Position numbers and translations under genes: made by a program. A stretch of 64,000 nt of DNA from Glandiceps talaboti. Taxonomy: Eukaryota; Hemichordata; Enteropneusta; Spengelidae. The DNA is taken from the NCBI RefSeq assembly GCF_964340395.1, contig NC_135570.1, forward strand, positions 4,783,822-4,847,821, read 5' to 3'. This document shows positions 11,901-23,992 of the stretch, piece after piece. Below the pieces are notes generated by a model, which saw only the letters and a program-made list of their open reading frames with translations, did no database searches and had not been told where the DNA came from. Position 1 is the first letter of the stretch, and every line of letters begins with the position of its first letter.

Positions 11901-14900
11901 CTGTGTATGGAACCACGTCACCATAATTTCTCTTATGAGAGATAATAAACTTTTCTTGTATTTTGTATTTTGTATCATTTCAAAAATAAAAACAATCAAA
12001 GAGATGAAATAAAATGTAAAACAAAATATCAACCTAACTACCCTATTTTCTGAGGCCATGTTATCGGAAGCACACACATTTTTTTCCCACCTAATAACAC
12101 AGTGACTATAATTTACCTGAATTCTCCAGGAACAGCAATGATGGCTAGATTACCAACCTTCAGTATCTGAGTATCAACTATATCAGGATGCCAGTCATAC
12201 GGTATTTTGAGCTAGAACATAAATTATTATAAACTTAAGTACTTGGTAGAAATAATCACAGTAGCTCATGATTGAAAAAAAAAAGTGTTTAATAAAATCC
12301 TTAGACTTTTGAAAGTCTGCGTTTCTTTCTCCATGTTACAGTATAGTTTTCATGACTTACAGTGCACACTGCATGGATCAAGTAACGTTATTTCAAAAGT
12401 AAATATTGACAATATGAATTGATGCCCAACATTGACCAATGTTATATAAATGTGGGTGTCTAAATGTGTATGGAGAAAAGTTGGAATGTGGGTATGGTTG
12501 GCATTGACGATTGAAATAAGTGGAACTATTGTTTCAGGCATCTTAAATTGTTAAGGTTTTTATAAAAAATTCATATATTTCTGTATATAGAGGGAAGGAC
12601 ACTTTGTGAGGACTAACTGTGTGAGTGGATGATGGGTTCCTACTGTATACTAGTATTTAACTTTTGTGTTTTGATCCATATTGCATACATGTACATATAA
12701 ATTGTTTATTTTTATTCTGTATTCCCTCAAAAAATTGAATCATGTATTAATGACAATGACACCACTTCTAAGAACATTTAATGTTTGCCAATTTTTAATG
12801 TTATTTCCATGTTGGATTTAAACTCTGTTGTGCCGTTGTCACTAGACAGATTTAGCTGCATGTAGTGCTCCACATGCCTAGTGTCATAGTCACATGATTC
12901 AAAGGCAACACACATGTTCTGTAGCTGCAGATGTCTGTATCTACAAATGGTAGTCTACACATAACTGTAAAATTTGTGTGAACTTTTTGTCATTTTTCTT
13001 CAATTGAATGTTGTTATTTTGATATCAAACTTCAAAGTACAGAAATGTACATGTAATTGTAAACAATTGTTGAATTTTTCCTTTGGGTACTTTTACAGGA
13101 AAAATGTTTAAAATATTGAAAAGTTCGGGAAACAATAGCATGCCTTCAGCCTTCTGAACTGAAAATGTGAATGCTTGTGCACGCATGTTTCACTGTCTTC
13201 CATGTGTGTGTTCTGAACGTGTATCTAAAAACAACGATTTATGTGTCATTACATATACACCTGTATGATTATAATCCTGTGTAGGTATGAGTTCTAACGT
13301 GCAGCTAAACTTTTCTACCGTCATACAAAGAATTGAATGTAAACAATATTTATATTAAATCATATCATCATTATTTGTCACATAAAATTAAAGTTTTTAC
13401 AAATTGAATAATTCAAAAGTTGGCTCACCTCTCCCGTTGGTAGTAGGATTGGTTTAGGTTTTTGGCACTCTACAAGTTCTTTGGATGGTTCATGTATCAA
13501 GTTTCTGACTGCATCCCAAAACAAGGAACCCGAAGTTGATCCTAGAGAAAAACACAGTACATGTAAGTGAATACAACATACTACTCTGGCAACTGAGGTC
13601 TTGGTTTACTAAGATAGGCACCAACTAATCATTACAACATGTTGATATAAGCTATTGAATCGATGGTGGTTAAATTTACTTAATAGTAGGGTGGCATTTC
13701 TGATGACTTCCATGATCTTGCACAGTACATTTTTGGGGACTTCAAATGTTAACACTATCGTGATCAGGGTGATTAGAATCACACAACAGGATAACCGCTA
13801 TCACCAACTTGTGTAATCTACCACATCAAACAACAATAGTTTTAGTTTGTGTCAAAACCCTGCATCGTGGTATGTACAAGAACATATTACTACAAAAATT
13901 ATAAATATTTAGTTCATGGAGAACTTTTCCTTTTAATATTATGAATGTTGAAATATTTTTATGAAAAGCCATGAATTGACCCGGTACATGCCTTGAGTGA
14001 AGTTGAATGCACCTGGTCCATCAGTGGTACCGGCAGCAAAACTATACCCCATAGATGGCTTGCAAGTTTTCACCTAAAACAGAAATAAAAAGAAATAGCA
14101 GGTATGTGTTACTGGATAGATATATAGTGACTTTACAAGTTAGTTCTCTTCACCAAGTTAGTGTTTTAGAAGTAATCAGTGATCAACTCATCATAACCTG
14201 ACACTCACTTATGTCTGTCTGACAAATATTACAGAGTTTAATACTTTTATGTTGTATTAATGTTGATACTGTAAACGCAATCAGTGCACTTACCTTTTTG
14301 TCCGATTAATGTAACAGTTAACATTGTAATCTCTCACTTACTTTCATCTAACTAATCTTAACATTGTAAACAATCACTTACCTATTGTTGATCAATGTTA
14401 ACATTGTAAACAACACTTACCTTTTATCCAATCAATAATGACATATTGCAATGTCACTTACCATTAGTCTGACTACAGTTAATAACTAAAGTTGACACCA
14501 TAATTGCTTACTTACCTTTGTCTGACTAATGTTCACAATGTGTAATCACACTTACCTTTGTCTGATTCATATTTAAGTGGCTGTATGGATGAGGATTGGG
14601 TATTTATTTTGGATTTTTAATTTATAAAACAATTTTATCATGGCGTCCTACTTGAAAAATCAATGTGAAACAACACTGACCAAGTCCATGTTTGTAACTC
14701 AATACATTACAAAAAGCTAAAAAAATGTGTAAATAAATTTGTCATTGTACGTACAATAACAAACATTTGACACATTTATCAGTCTTTTGAAATGTATTGA
14801 GTTACAAACATGGACTTGGCGTATGTTGTTTCATATTGATTTTTCAAGTAGGACGCCATGATAAAATTGTTTTATAAATTAAAAATCCAAAATTATTACC

Positions 14901-17900
14901 CACCCACAAAATTATCATCCACATGGCCACTTTAACAGTATACTCGCTTACCTTTTTCTGGCAATGTTCACAATGCAATCACCCACACTTACCATTGTCT
15001 GCCCAATATTCACAGTGTACTTACCTTTTTCTGACCAATGTTGACAGTGTAATCACTCATATTAACATACTGGTGAATGTAACCAACTGATCCTGACAGA
15101 GAAGTAGATGCATTCTGGTATAGAAGCTGTAAGAGATGAATTAAACACACAATTATTAGTTGACAAATGTAATTAATGTCATCATTCAAACGGATAGAAT
15201 AACAACTGATATTTACACTCTATTAATCCAAACCAGATTAGGATTACAATGTAAGTGAAGACTTACCACGGCCTTATCAAATTGTTGTTTACCAATTATC
15301 TGTGTGCTTTCCATCATGTTTTTGCCAGGTCCAGAAGCAATACAAAGTTCACTCTGATCAAAAAGAAAACGAGAAGGAAGTCAGATTTGCCAGTAGTCAG
15401 CAGTAAATGAGTGACAATACAGGGTAAAATTTTTGACTTGTTTCATACCTCAACGGCTTTTCTTTGACAAAGTTTGAGTTAAATTGGATTTTTCATTATC
15501 CTAGCAACTACTATCTGTACTATTCGACAAACAACATGTTATGAAACAATGTGATATTTTACAGTCATGTGAGGTTTCACTTTTTATTTGACATCTAATG
15601 TATAAAACATATTTGTGTACAAATACAAAATCATAACTTTTCAATTCTAACTGTCTCTCAAAGATTATTGTCAGTAAACTTGTATGATTCAGGCTACAGA
15701 TCTCTCCCTTTCCAGATCTAAGATAATACAATGGAAGGCAGTTGACTTGAAACAAAATGTTGTTTGGCTCAACTAAACTCTTAATATGGTTGCCCAGTTT
15801 GTTCATCGTCTGGCAGGACATAAAACTTGCCAACATGGCTACATTTTCTTTGCATAAGATACTTTTATTTTAGCACCCACTTCCTGTGACCCACCTAACT
15901 ACCATCTCTGTCAAGGGTAGTATGAGACGCAGTACCACTTTTGACTGTCTACAGCCCCCAGGGGAGAGATCGCCGTCAGTAAATGAAGTCAAAGGTGGAA
16001 CTTTGTCTCATACTCATCACATTTACGCATCCTCTCTGCTCAAGCTTTACCCCGGGTGGAAAGACATGGTCAAATATGATGATTCATACAGTGATTGTTT
16101 AGATAGACCCAGACATACCTTGCCATTGCATGTACTTGTAGCTTTATCACAGGGTAGACCAGTATCTTGACAGTGTGGACCCTTCGTGTTAGGAGACACA
16201 TCTCCCTCATTACTCTGTGCAAAAGCAGCGACAAATGATCCCTAGGAAAAAAGAAAAGAAACCTAGAAAACATCAATCTTCCTGAACTGAGCTAAACTTG
16301 AGAATTATTTAAAACACGATAAAAATATGTATCAACATAATTTCATCTCCACAAAAACTAACTACATGTCTATTTGGCCAATGTACCACATGTAAATCAA
16401 ATTGAACACGTTTGAACAAAATATATTGCATTTCTACCCTGATCGTTCTACATCACAACACATGTCTACATCATTAATTTGTTCAAAATGTGTTCAAAGA
16501 ATAGTGAAGAAATTCAGAGTTACTATTAATCTTCTGATTTTTCAGAAGTTATTGTTGCCCAGGTTTAATTATTTCAATTACATTATTCCCTAATATTTTT
16601 CCTTATTTAGCCAAAAATACTTGTGACCTAATGGTTTTGTCATTTCTCATCTTTGACTCGTAGTAACAAAGCCCCTTAGGTTACTTAGATGACCATGTTG
16701 TAGTTGTGAGTTTTTGGCATGAAATGACCATGCTTTGTAGTCACTCAATGTACTTACTTGACCAGGTCGTGATCCAGGATTCATTTTCTGTTCAAAGAGA
16801 TAGGATGCATACCCTTTGTTGTCACTACTTATCAGTTTATTTGTGTTGTTCATACTTGTACAATGGACAGCAAACCAACTAAAATTGAAAAAAATAATAT
16901 TAAAAAAACAGAATAACAAAAAAGTAAAATACAAAAATAAAAGAAATAAAAAATAATTTAAGGAAACCAAAAATAAACAGAATTATTATCATAGCGGTGT
17001 CCAAAAGCTGCTATGTAAATTCAAGTAATTTCAACATTTTAGTTTGTGGTCATAAATTTATTTACTAATTTCCCTTTTATAAAACAATTTTATCATTTTG
17101 TCGTACTTGAAAAATCAATGCAATGCAACATAGACCAAGTCCTTGTTTGTAACTCAATAAATTGCACAAGATTAATAAATGTGTAAAATGTTTGTTATTG
17201 TATGTACAATTGTATGTATACAATAACAAACATTTTACGCATTTATTAGCTTTTTCAAGTTTTTGTAATATATTGAGTTACAAACACAGACTTCGTCTAT
17301 GTTGTTTCACACTGATTTTTTCAAGCAGGACGCCATGATAAAAATAAATACCCAATCCTCATTCATATGGCCACTTAAAAATGTTGCTGCTAATACTTTG
17401 TTGAAGTAAATTTCAACCTAGTCTCAGGTAAAAATCATGAAGATGAAAGAGGGGTCACCATGCAATTTTTTGAAAGTGCAAACAAAATGATCTAAACTTT
17501 TATCAATATTGCACTTCAAAATGGCCATCAAATGCACTGTAACTCTCAGGTCAAATAAAAGATAGCCAGTTTCCTTGAAAACAAGACGGTGAACGACTAA
17601 ATTTCTGTGACACGATTCCAAAAGGACCAGAGCAACTAATACTTTCTTATGGTTAACTTTAAAGTCATTACTTTGATTTTCAAACAAAATGGTCCCTAAA
17701 GCACATTCTATCTTACTTAAAACATGGACAGCAAACCTAAGATATAAAGTAAAATATCATCTAAAATTTTCAAAAAAATTGGAATTTGGTGTCCTTTAAG
17801 ATGGCCATATGGATGAGGATTAAGCATTTATTTTGGATTTTGAATTTATAAAACAATTCTATCATGGCTTCCTACTTGAAAAATCAATGTGAAACAATAT

Positions 17901-20900
17901 ATGTCAAGTCCTTGTTTGTAACTCAATAAATTGCAAAAGATTAATAAATTAGTAAATCTTCGTTATTGTATGTACAATAACAAACTTTTTTTACACATTT
18001 TCTAGTTTTTTTGCAATGTATTGAGTTACAAACACAGACTTTATCAATGTTGTTTCACATTGATTTTTTCAACTCGGAAGTCATGATAAAGTTATTTTAT
18101 AAATTAAAAATCCAAAATAAATACCCAATCGTCATCAATATAGCCACTTTATTATCATAATATACACTTACTTGACCATACCAATGTCTTTACCATTCAC
18201 ATCCAAAAGTTTCAGGAGTAACATAGTTTTATCTACATTGTACTTATATCTGTAAAACAAACGGTACAGTAGAAGATAAGATAAGATAAGATAAGATAAG
18301 ATAATATCATTAGATGCTATTCTCCAACATTTTTCTTCATTCGGCTAAGGAAAATACAAGTGACCTAAGAGGCCTTTGTCACTAAAAATCATGAGTATTT
18401 TCCGGCTGAATGAAGAAAAATATTTGACAATAACATAATTATACCAGTGCCTGTAATATCAACAACAAAAAGACAGCTTGTAGGGTCTAGTTGAAGATTA
18501 CACCAACAGATTGAGTTCCACAAACATTTCAAACTCTTATTATTTTTATTTAATAAAACTATCAAATATGATCATGACTTACTTTTTTTTCTCATCTGCT
18601 GGGTTATTTTCATATGCTGTAGGACTTCTGTTGATATTAGAATTCAATAACTCTCCTTCATTTATCATTATATTCCCAGGTTTCAAGTTATCATGTGCCT
18701 TTTGAACACTCTGAAAGTTCAAAATATGAATATAAATTAATATTTTGTCAAATGCCACATCTGGTTCAGTACAAAGACATTTTCCACTCACAAGTTGACA
18801 GTAAAACTGTTCAAGTCGCTGCAACGATAATAAAAGGGCATTTATTTTGGATTTTTAATTAATTTTATAAAAATCAACTCCACCATGTTTCTCCCACTTG
18901 AAATTAAATGTGAAACAGCATCCAAGTTTGTTATTCAATCAATTGAAAAAAGCTACAAAAGTGTGGGAAAATGTGGTTATTGTACATCGCACACATTCTC
19001 GCAAACCGAGTTATTATTTCTACCACTACATTTCGAAATAAAAGTGGGAGGCTCGTTAAGAACGTTGCCATAAAACAGGCTGTGGTTTGCGACGATGGTC
19101 GTACAATGACAATATTTTACACACTTTTCAATTTTTTGCAATTTATTGAGTTACAAACAAGAACGTGGTATATGTTGTTTCATATTATTTTCAAGTAGTA
19201 TAATAGTAAATTTGTTTTATCAATTTAAAATCCATGTGGCAACTTTAATACAACAGCTCTACCTTAGAATGTAACACTCACAGACATGGTTTATTTGGTA
19301 CAGACAGAATGTTACAATGTAACACTCACAGACATAGTTTATTTGGTACAGACAAAATGTTACAATGTAACACTCACAGACATAGTTTATTTGGTACAGA
19401 CAAAATGTTACAATGTAACATTCACAGACATAGTTTATTTGGTACAGACAAAATGTTACAATGTAACACTCACAGACATAGTTTATTTGGTACAGACAGA
19501 ATGTTACAATGTAACACTCACAGACATGGTTTATTTGATCCCCTCACAAGGTGATATCAATTCAATAATTAACTACATGTACCATGATTAAAAACTTACC
19601 TTGACAATTCCTTGTACAATGGCTTCAAAGTTTTGATAGATAAATCCCAGAGATGTAATATCAAACAAGACAAACTGTTGAAATCCAGCTGGGGCAGAGT
19701 GGGTGTGAATGCCACTAAGACATAGATTTTGTTCAGTGTACAAGTTTCCATATAACTTCTTTAGTCTATTGAGTACCTGTAAACAAAATGTGTTGTCCTC
19801 TGATCAAGCAAATACTATGACAGAACCTCATGATGTGTGATTGCAAGTGTAGCATACTCAGTGTTCTCTGTGCCAGTACTTTCATGAGCATAGCGTATGA
19901 AATTGCAGCAGAAAACATTGCAAGTACGAGTGCAAATACCCCCTGAGTACCTACACTGGCACTCTCATCGAATGGGGTTTTGTTATTATTACATATGTTT
20001 ATCTGAAACAAACAAATTTCTGTAAAAATGACACTATGCAATCACACACTTTCATGTGGAACAAACAATCGCATCTTAATCTTCATATCATTTGCATGTA
20101 GGTATGCAGTAATGTTTTTGGTATTGCATTGCAGTGGATTTTTAATTATTAAGACAACTCTACTAGATAAGTATGTTTTTATACTTGAAAAAAAAACAAG
20201 GTGAAACAGACTCGAACAAATCTGTGTTTGTCACTCAATAAATTACAAAAAGTTAAAAAGTGTGTAAAAAGTTTGTTAATAATACATACAATAACAAATC
20301 GTTTAAATATGTTTTAATGTTTTACAATTTATTGAGTTTCAAACAAGGATTTATTTTATGTTGTTTCATTTTTTTTTCAAGTATAAAAAGATAGTAGAGG
20401 TGTTTTATGAATTAAAAATCCAAAATGAATTAAAAATCCAAAATGAATACTCCATTTATCATCCATAAAACCACTTAATTACCACCCTTAATAAAAAGAA
20501 AAAAAACACTGGTAGGAAATGTTGGTAAAATGACTGCCAGGGGTACTATAACCTCTGAGATATAATTCAGGTAGCTTCTATTAAGATACCACCCTTGACA
20601 AAATCTTGGTAAGGAACCTAGGTAAAATGACTTGGAAACTCAATTACCTGCCTTAAAAACAAGGGTAGGGTAAAATGACTGATCATGAATCGCAGGTAGA
20701 TCTTACCAATATACTACCAGCAACAAATAACTGACTGAAATACACTCACCTCCAATTTGACGATTTGAGAGCCCATACAATTATCAGCACTTATAAACAA
20801 TATACGTTGTTTGTCATCGTTGATATCAGCTATGATGTAGGCTCTACTGTACAGTTTCAGATGTATACCACCAGCAGTTTGAGATGGGTCTGCATAACCC

Positions 20901-22171
20901 ATCTGTAGTAAAACATGTCACAGGGTCAATAATTAATCATTCAAAAAATTATAACAAATATACAGTACATGTACATCCATCAAAATTCCAGTACAGTGTT
21001 TTTGCTAAGGTTGGGGAATCCTGGTATAACAGAAAAGGGGCATATGGTAAAACTGGCATAGTTTCCAAGGTACTACGGATAATGTTGTGGAGATCATGAC
21101 CTTGGTTCCAACAATGTCGGGAGTGTGTGTATGCCAATATAATCATTGGAAGGTGTGGCCTTCAGCTCAGCCAATGAGATCCAAACACAGGTAACACAGT
21201 GCCTTTAAACACATCACACTGCAGTAGTAGAGGTAAATAACCAATGCCTTTAAAACTTCCAATATTGGTGGCAGCAGTGGGACCAAGAACTTACCATTGA
21301 TTGTGAGACTTGTGTTGTTTTACATAATCAATTTTTTGCCAGCATTTTACTCATGTCTTGAACTATTTTAACAGCGGGGAGGGTCATGTTTTAGAGAAAA
21401 AAAGTTGAGGGAGGGCTACTTCTTAGCACGACTGAATTGGGGGAGGGTGACATTTTACGCGACAGCCCGAGCCTGCTTTCCACTGACCCTCCCTTTGTCA
21501 ACCTCGGTATGATAAAAAAGCTTTAATTTTTTTTTTAATTCAAAAATTCAAAGCCCAAAATAAAAAAAAACTCACTACAACTATTTCAGAAGTTGTGCGA
21601 CGTACATGCTGATTCCTCCTAAAATATACGTACCAGCTTACTAACGGGCAACACATTTGGTGGTCTGAGGTACCAGTAAGAATTATGTTCCTCTGAATGT
21701 GCACACTTACTCTAATTAGTGGTGTGTAAATGGTCTCAATTAAATAGTAGGCTTAGTTTTAATCATCTTTTATTCACATTCACCAGGCGAATTAAAAAAA
21801 AGCAGGAATCAGAGTCAAAGGGCACATCCTGGTTGTAACTTAGTGTAATGGGAGATGTCAGCGTACCAGGTAAATTTAAATTTAATCTAACAAAAACAAA
21901 ATCATACCAACTTGTGGTCATGTATTAAAGTCATACATAGTATGTTATTATAACGTCTAAGTTTACCAGTAGGCGTATATCGACTGGATGAAGCTATCAC
22001 AAGTCATAACTTGGCACTCACCATGTTTACATCGGCAGCAGGTCCCGTAATATCTCCACTTCCGACACCAATGTAAAAATTACCAGACTGACCTTCTGGA
22101 CGACAACAAACTGTACCAAATGATATAAAAACAATCGCAATAAGAGCAAAATTGGCCATGGTTTCAACCAT
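5614..22171 (-). CDS. ASAH2: Neutral ceramidase, complete, 19 exons
   Basis: Hydrolyses ceramide to sphingosine and fatty acid at the cell surface or in the secretory and endocytic lumen (family knowledge). Exons, 5' to 3' on the minus strand: 22171-22022, 20902-20750, 19776-19600, 18710-18583, 18249-18172, 16878-16758, 16241-16119, 15353-15267, 15126-15025, 14073-13992, 13541-13429, 12211-12117, 10618-10579, 10044-9946, 8823-8728, 7766-7623, 6775-6722, 6083-5998, 5794-5614. Joined they keep one frame of 702 codons plus TAA. Residues 1-23 form a signal peptide. GVGSGDITGP and ADVNMMGYA open the catalytic domain; the zinc motif HTHSAPAG is at 125-132 and WFAVHCTSMNNTN at 230-242. The nucleophile serine is Ser285 in GDVSPN, and GLSNVYTHYITT spans 500-511. 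The last ~150 residues are the immunoglobulin-like C-terminal domain. There is no Ser/Thr-rich mucin box after the signal, unlike mammalian forms. Every splice site is GT-AG except intron 10, which is GC-AG. The start at 22171 has a good context; a second in-frame ATG at 22159 (ACCATGG) is also plausible. Confidence 0.96.
5862..5972. repeat. (GAT)n / (GGT)n microsatellite in ceramidase intron 18
   Basis: Interrupted trinucleotide runs of GGT/GTG and GAT. The block begins about 25 bp downstream of the exon 18 donor (minus strand) and fills most of the 203-bp intron. Confidence 0.95.
8583..8712. repeat. Dispersed repeat fragment, copy B
   Basis: Same family as 4535-4650: TTTGTGCCAAGTTTGGTTGA, followed by a GCACACAAAGGGACAGAACC block and CATATTGGGGACT. 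It abuts exon 15 of the ceramidase gene. The text resembles 3' ends of non-autonomous elements common in invertebrate genomes, but I cannot place it in a family. Confidence 0.45.
10076..10502. repeat. (CAGT)n / (CAAT)n tetranucleotide block in ceramidase intron 13
   Basis: Alternating runs of CAGT, CAAT and CAGC with the phrase GTGAAACTGTTAGT recurring several times, so there is a higher-order repeat on top of the tetranucleotide. It occupies most of the 534-bp intron between exons 13 and 14. Confidence 0.93.
11222..11760 (+). pseudogene. Decayed non-LTR retrotransposon, reverse transcriptase C-terminal part
   Basis: The plus-strand translation reads EYRYLGTILDDKLNFKANTD and then, across a frameshift, VLQTFYRSFIESVLTFS, followed by FELLPSG and SSFVPTSVRILNQTR. 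These are typical of the segment after the reverse-transcriptase palm and the C-terminal tail of Jockey/CR1-type LINEs. Several stops and frameshifts interrupt it, so it is dead. It lies in ceramidase intron 12, antisense to the host gene. Confidence 0.82.
14200..15059 (-). repeat. Tandem array derived from the exon 9 end plus its 5' splice site
   Basis: Read on the minus strand, the last ~30 bases of ceramidase exon 9 and its donor (ACATTGGTCAGAAAAAG followed by GTAAGTA, junction at 15025/15024) are followed by about nine degenerate copies of the same ~40-bp junction. They sit at roughly 14986, 14944, 14549, 14510, 14455, 14416, 14376, 14335 and 14287, with a trace at 14207. Most copies keep the donor core (seen on the plus strand as CACTTACC). 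A hairpin MITE (14574-14934) has inserted between two units. This matches the arrangement described in amphioxus as 5'-intronic minisatellites. Confidence 0.78.
14574..14934. mobile_element. Hairpin MITE family, copy 2
   Basis: Near-complete palindromic copy, GTGGCTGTATGGATGAGGAT to ATCCACATGGCCACTTTAAC, with the central TTGTACGTACAATAACAAA. The left border reads TTTAAGTGG and the right border CCACTTTAA, so both ends abut TTAA-like sequence. It is inserted inside the exon-9-derived array of ceramidase intron 9. Confidence 0.88.
15918..16012. mobile_element. Short foldback sequence
   Basis: GTATGAGAC, spacer, TACCACTTTTGACT at the left is answered by AGTCAAAGGTGGAACTTTGT and CTCATAC at the right, giving a ~95-bp imperfect hairpin with a stem near 28 bp. 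It sits in ceramidase intron 7, about 105 bp from exon 7. Confidence 0.6.
17075..17376. mobile_element. Hairpin MITE family, copy 3 (left end truncated)
   Basis: Begins inside the left arm at TTTTATAAAACAATTTTATC, continues through a centre enlarged by an extra TTGTATGTA unit, and ends normally at CATTCATATGGCCACTT. The outer ~30 bp of the left arm and part of the right-arm TTATAAATTAAAAATCC block are missing. It lies in ceramidase intron 5. Confidence 0.78.
17798..18150. mobile_element. Hairpin MITE family, copy 4
   Basis: Full palindromic copy from AAGATGGCCATATGGATGAG to TATAGCCACTTTATT. Its right end is about 22 bp from the exon 5 donor in ceramidase intron 5, which also holds copy 3, so two copies occupy one intron. 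Confidence 0.86.
18272..18303. repeat. (GATAA)n pentanucleotide repeat
   Basis: Six to seven tandem AGATA/GATAA units just upstream of ceramidase exon 5 (minus-strand sense). Confidence 0.9.
18318..18422. mobile_element. Short hairpin repeat
   Basis: TTTTTCTTCATTCGGCTAAG and GAAAATAC at the left pair with GTATTTTCCGGCTGAATGAA and GAAAAAT at the right around a ~40-bp loop. A related, single-armed sequence (TTTAGCCAAAAATACTTGTG) lies near 16606, so this is probably a small dispersed hairpin family. Confidence 0.65.
18836..19247. mobile_element. Hairpin MITE family, copy 5, with replaced centre
   Basis: The arms are recognisable (GGGCATTTATTTTGGATTTT at the left, ATCCATGTGGCAACTTTAAT at the right) but diverged. 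Where other copies have the simple TTGTACGTACAA centre, this copy carries about 110 bp of unrelated sequence between ATTGTAC and GTACAATGAC. That insert has its own inverted words GCAAACC and GGTTTGC. The copy lies in ceramidase intron 3. Confidence 0.78.
19267..19535. repeat. 48-bp minisatellite, about 5.5 units
   Basis: Unit contains CACTCACAGACATAGTTTAT, TTGGTACAGACAAAATGTTA and CAATGTAA. It lies 64 bp inside ceramidase intron 3 from the exon 3 donor. Each unit, read in the gene's sense, contains CTGTGAGTG, a sequence close to a splice donor, but I could not derive the unit from a neighbouring exon. The apparent repeat proteins in it are by-products of the period being a multiple of three. 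Confidence 0.92.
19832..20041 (-). repeat. Dispersed ~200-bp repeat, copy A
   Basis: The reverse complement contains AGTGTAGGTACTC, GGTATTTGCACTCG and TTGCANTGTTTTCTGNTGCA. The same blocks occur in the same order on the plus strand near 24735-24810. Both copies also carry AGAGAACACTG and TTGAGTATGC-like words. No protein similarity is recognised. Confidence 0.68.
20128..20477. mobile_element. Hairpin MITE family, copy 6
   Basis: Diverged copy from GCAGTGGATTTTTAATTATT to CATAAAACCACTTAATTAC. The central TGTACGTACA has decayed to ATACATACAATAACAAA. The right arm contains a short tandem duplication of AATTAAAAATCCAAAATG. It lies in ceramidase intron 2. Confidence 0.8.
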
Positions 22172-23711
22172 CGTGGATTCCGGACCAGGCAGGACTCAAA
22201 GTGCAAAGCACGAGTTACTACTCAAAGTCAGGTGATACTTCAAAGGATTATGTCACATGACTTCAAGGTCAAAAAACTCTTGCATGTATTGACGCTCAGC
22301 TGGACGATCAACTCCCGGGGATCAACTTTGCGTGTTCTAGTGATTATCCGAGATTGACGTTTAGTTTAAGTTTTAACTTGAGTACATGCATCTAGTATGG
22401 TTAACAGTATTACACCAAATTAATATAAATTGTAGGCGTCACTTCTTTTGGTCCTTAGTATAACTCATTGTAGTGCAAACAGAGCTACTCCAGTATAACC
22501 CCCGCCCCCTCCTATGTCAAACTAGATACGTGCAACCCAGTATGTGTGTGGTGTATGTATATATATATATATATATAATAGACCTCCCTCCACTGGCTAT
22601 GCCTACACGTGTAGGGTATATGTTTTTAGCTAATAAGCTTATCTCACCCGTCTATTGCTTCTACTTATTAGCCTGTACGGTAGAACAAATAACGGAAAAT
22701 AGATACAGACACTAATGCTCTTGATTGATGGATAGGGTGACATTAGCATACGTAATATGATTAGCATACGTAATATTGGGCTCCAATCCCAGAAATCCCT
22801 ACTCCAGTGTACAGTCACGTGGTAGGTTCATGCATGTACAGGGATAAGTTCTCTTATTTTTTATAGAAGTCACTCAAAAAAGAGTAGTAGATGTGACTGG
22901 ACATCAAGTAAAGTAGCAAGGTCAAAACCAGTTTCGTCTTTTCTTCCCTTCTAGAAGACTGAATGATTATCTTCAAGCATTTACATTGATCGATATGCAA
23001 GACATGAAGTGCAACTGAGTCTGACGTAAAATATCCCTTTGGGTAAAGTGGATTTTCACAGTGGATTTCCAGACTTCTTACACGCACCATATGGCAAACA
23101 CTCCTTGGGGGATTTCTTGTGTTATCTAGATTCCCTGGTCGAAGTTTGGTCTCTGAAGCTGATATGGACTATTGAGTGAATTGGCGTGATGGACACAGTA
23201 TTAAGAGTTATACCATTTCAACCGAAACGGACTGCTTCGAATGGACTCGCATGCTTCTCTTTCGATCTCAAGGAAACAATTATAACTTGAGTGACGTAGT
23301 TCATAAGGTGAATTAAAAACACTCATTACAATACTTTCTGTAGATTTTCAAGTCTTGTTATCATCGTGCCCTTATGATCTAAAATACCCTCACGTTTTTT
23401 TTTAAATCCCGATGGAGTCGGGCTTAATAACTTATTGATTGCATTGCCCATGGAAAAGTGACCTTGGATTACTAGGTCAACAACAGTCACAACTGTAGGT
23501 TTTGTGAATTAGATGGAAATGACCTGTTCATCGACAATTATACAGATTCTGCAGTTTGTTTCAGTCTTATAAGATTAGAGGAGATGAGAAAAGAAATAAC
23601 TGTCAGCATGGGATATTATCTTAAAACTTTTTGAGTTGCTTGAGAACTTAGATGGTGTCCACTCTGGTTGTGATGACATCGGATACTTTAAACCCATTTA
23701 AAGCAATGCTG

Positions 23712-23713
<2 letters not shown>

Positions 23714-23803
<90 letters not shown>

Positions 23804-23892
23804 CTCGGTGAGTATCAATCTGCTAACACAGTGCTCTATATCTATATATATAACTATATATATAACTATATATATATATATAACTATATATA

Positions 23893-23990
<98 letters not shown>

Positions 23991-23992
23991 AC
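23714..23992. repeat. Long (TA)n dinucleotide block, interrupted
   Basis: Two (TA)n tracts (23714-23802 and about 23843-23988) separated by ~40 bp of unique sequence. The second tract begins with a higher-order TATATATAACTA pattern. Each tract is self-complementary. Apparent Tyr-Ile repeat proteins on both strands are artefacts. Assembly length here is unlikely to be exact. Confidence 0.95.

Noticed and set aside
15501-15836. 111-codon minus-strand frame in ceramidase intron 7
   Set aside because: Lies wholly within an intron of a complete, in-frame gene; no splice phase fits and composition is unconvincing.
19286-19591. Repeat protein of ~100 codons
   Set aside because: By-product of the 48-bp minisatellite; two overlapping frames are open and the array is intronic.
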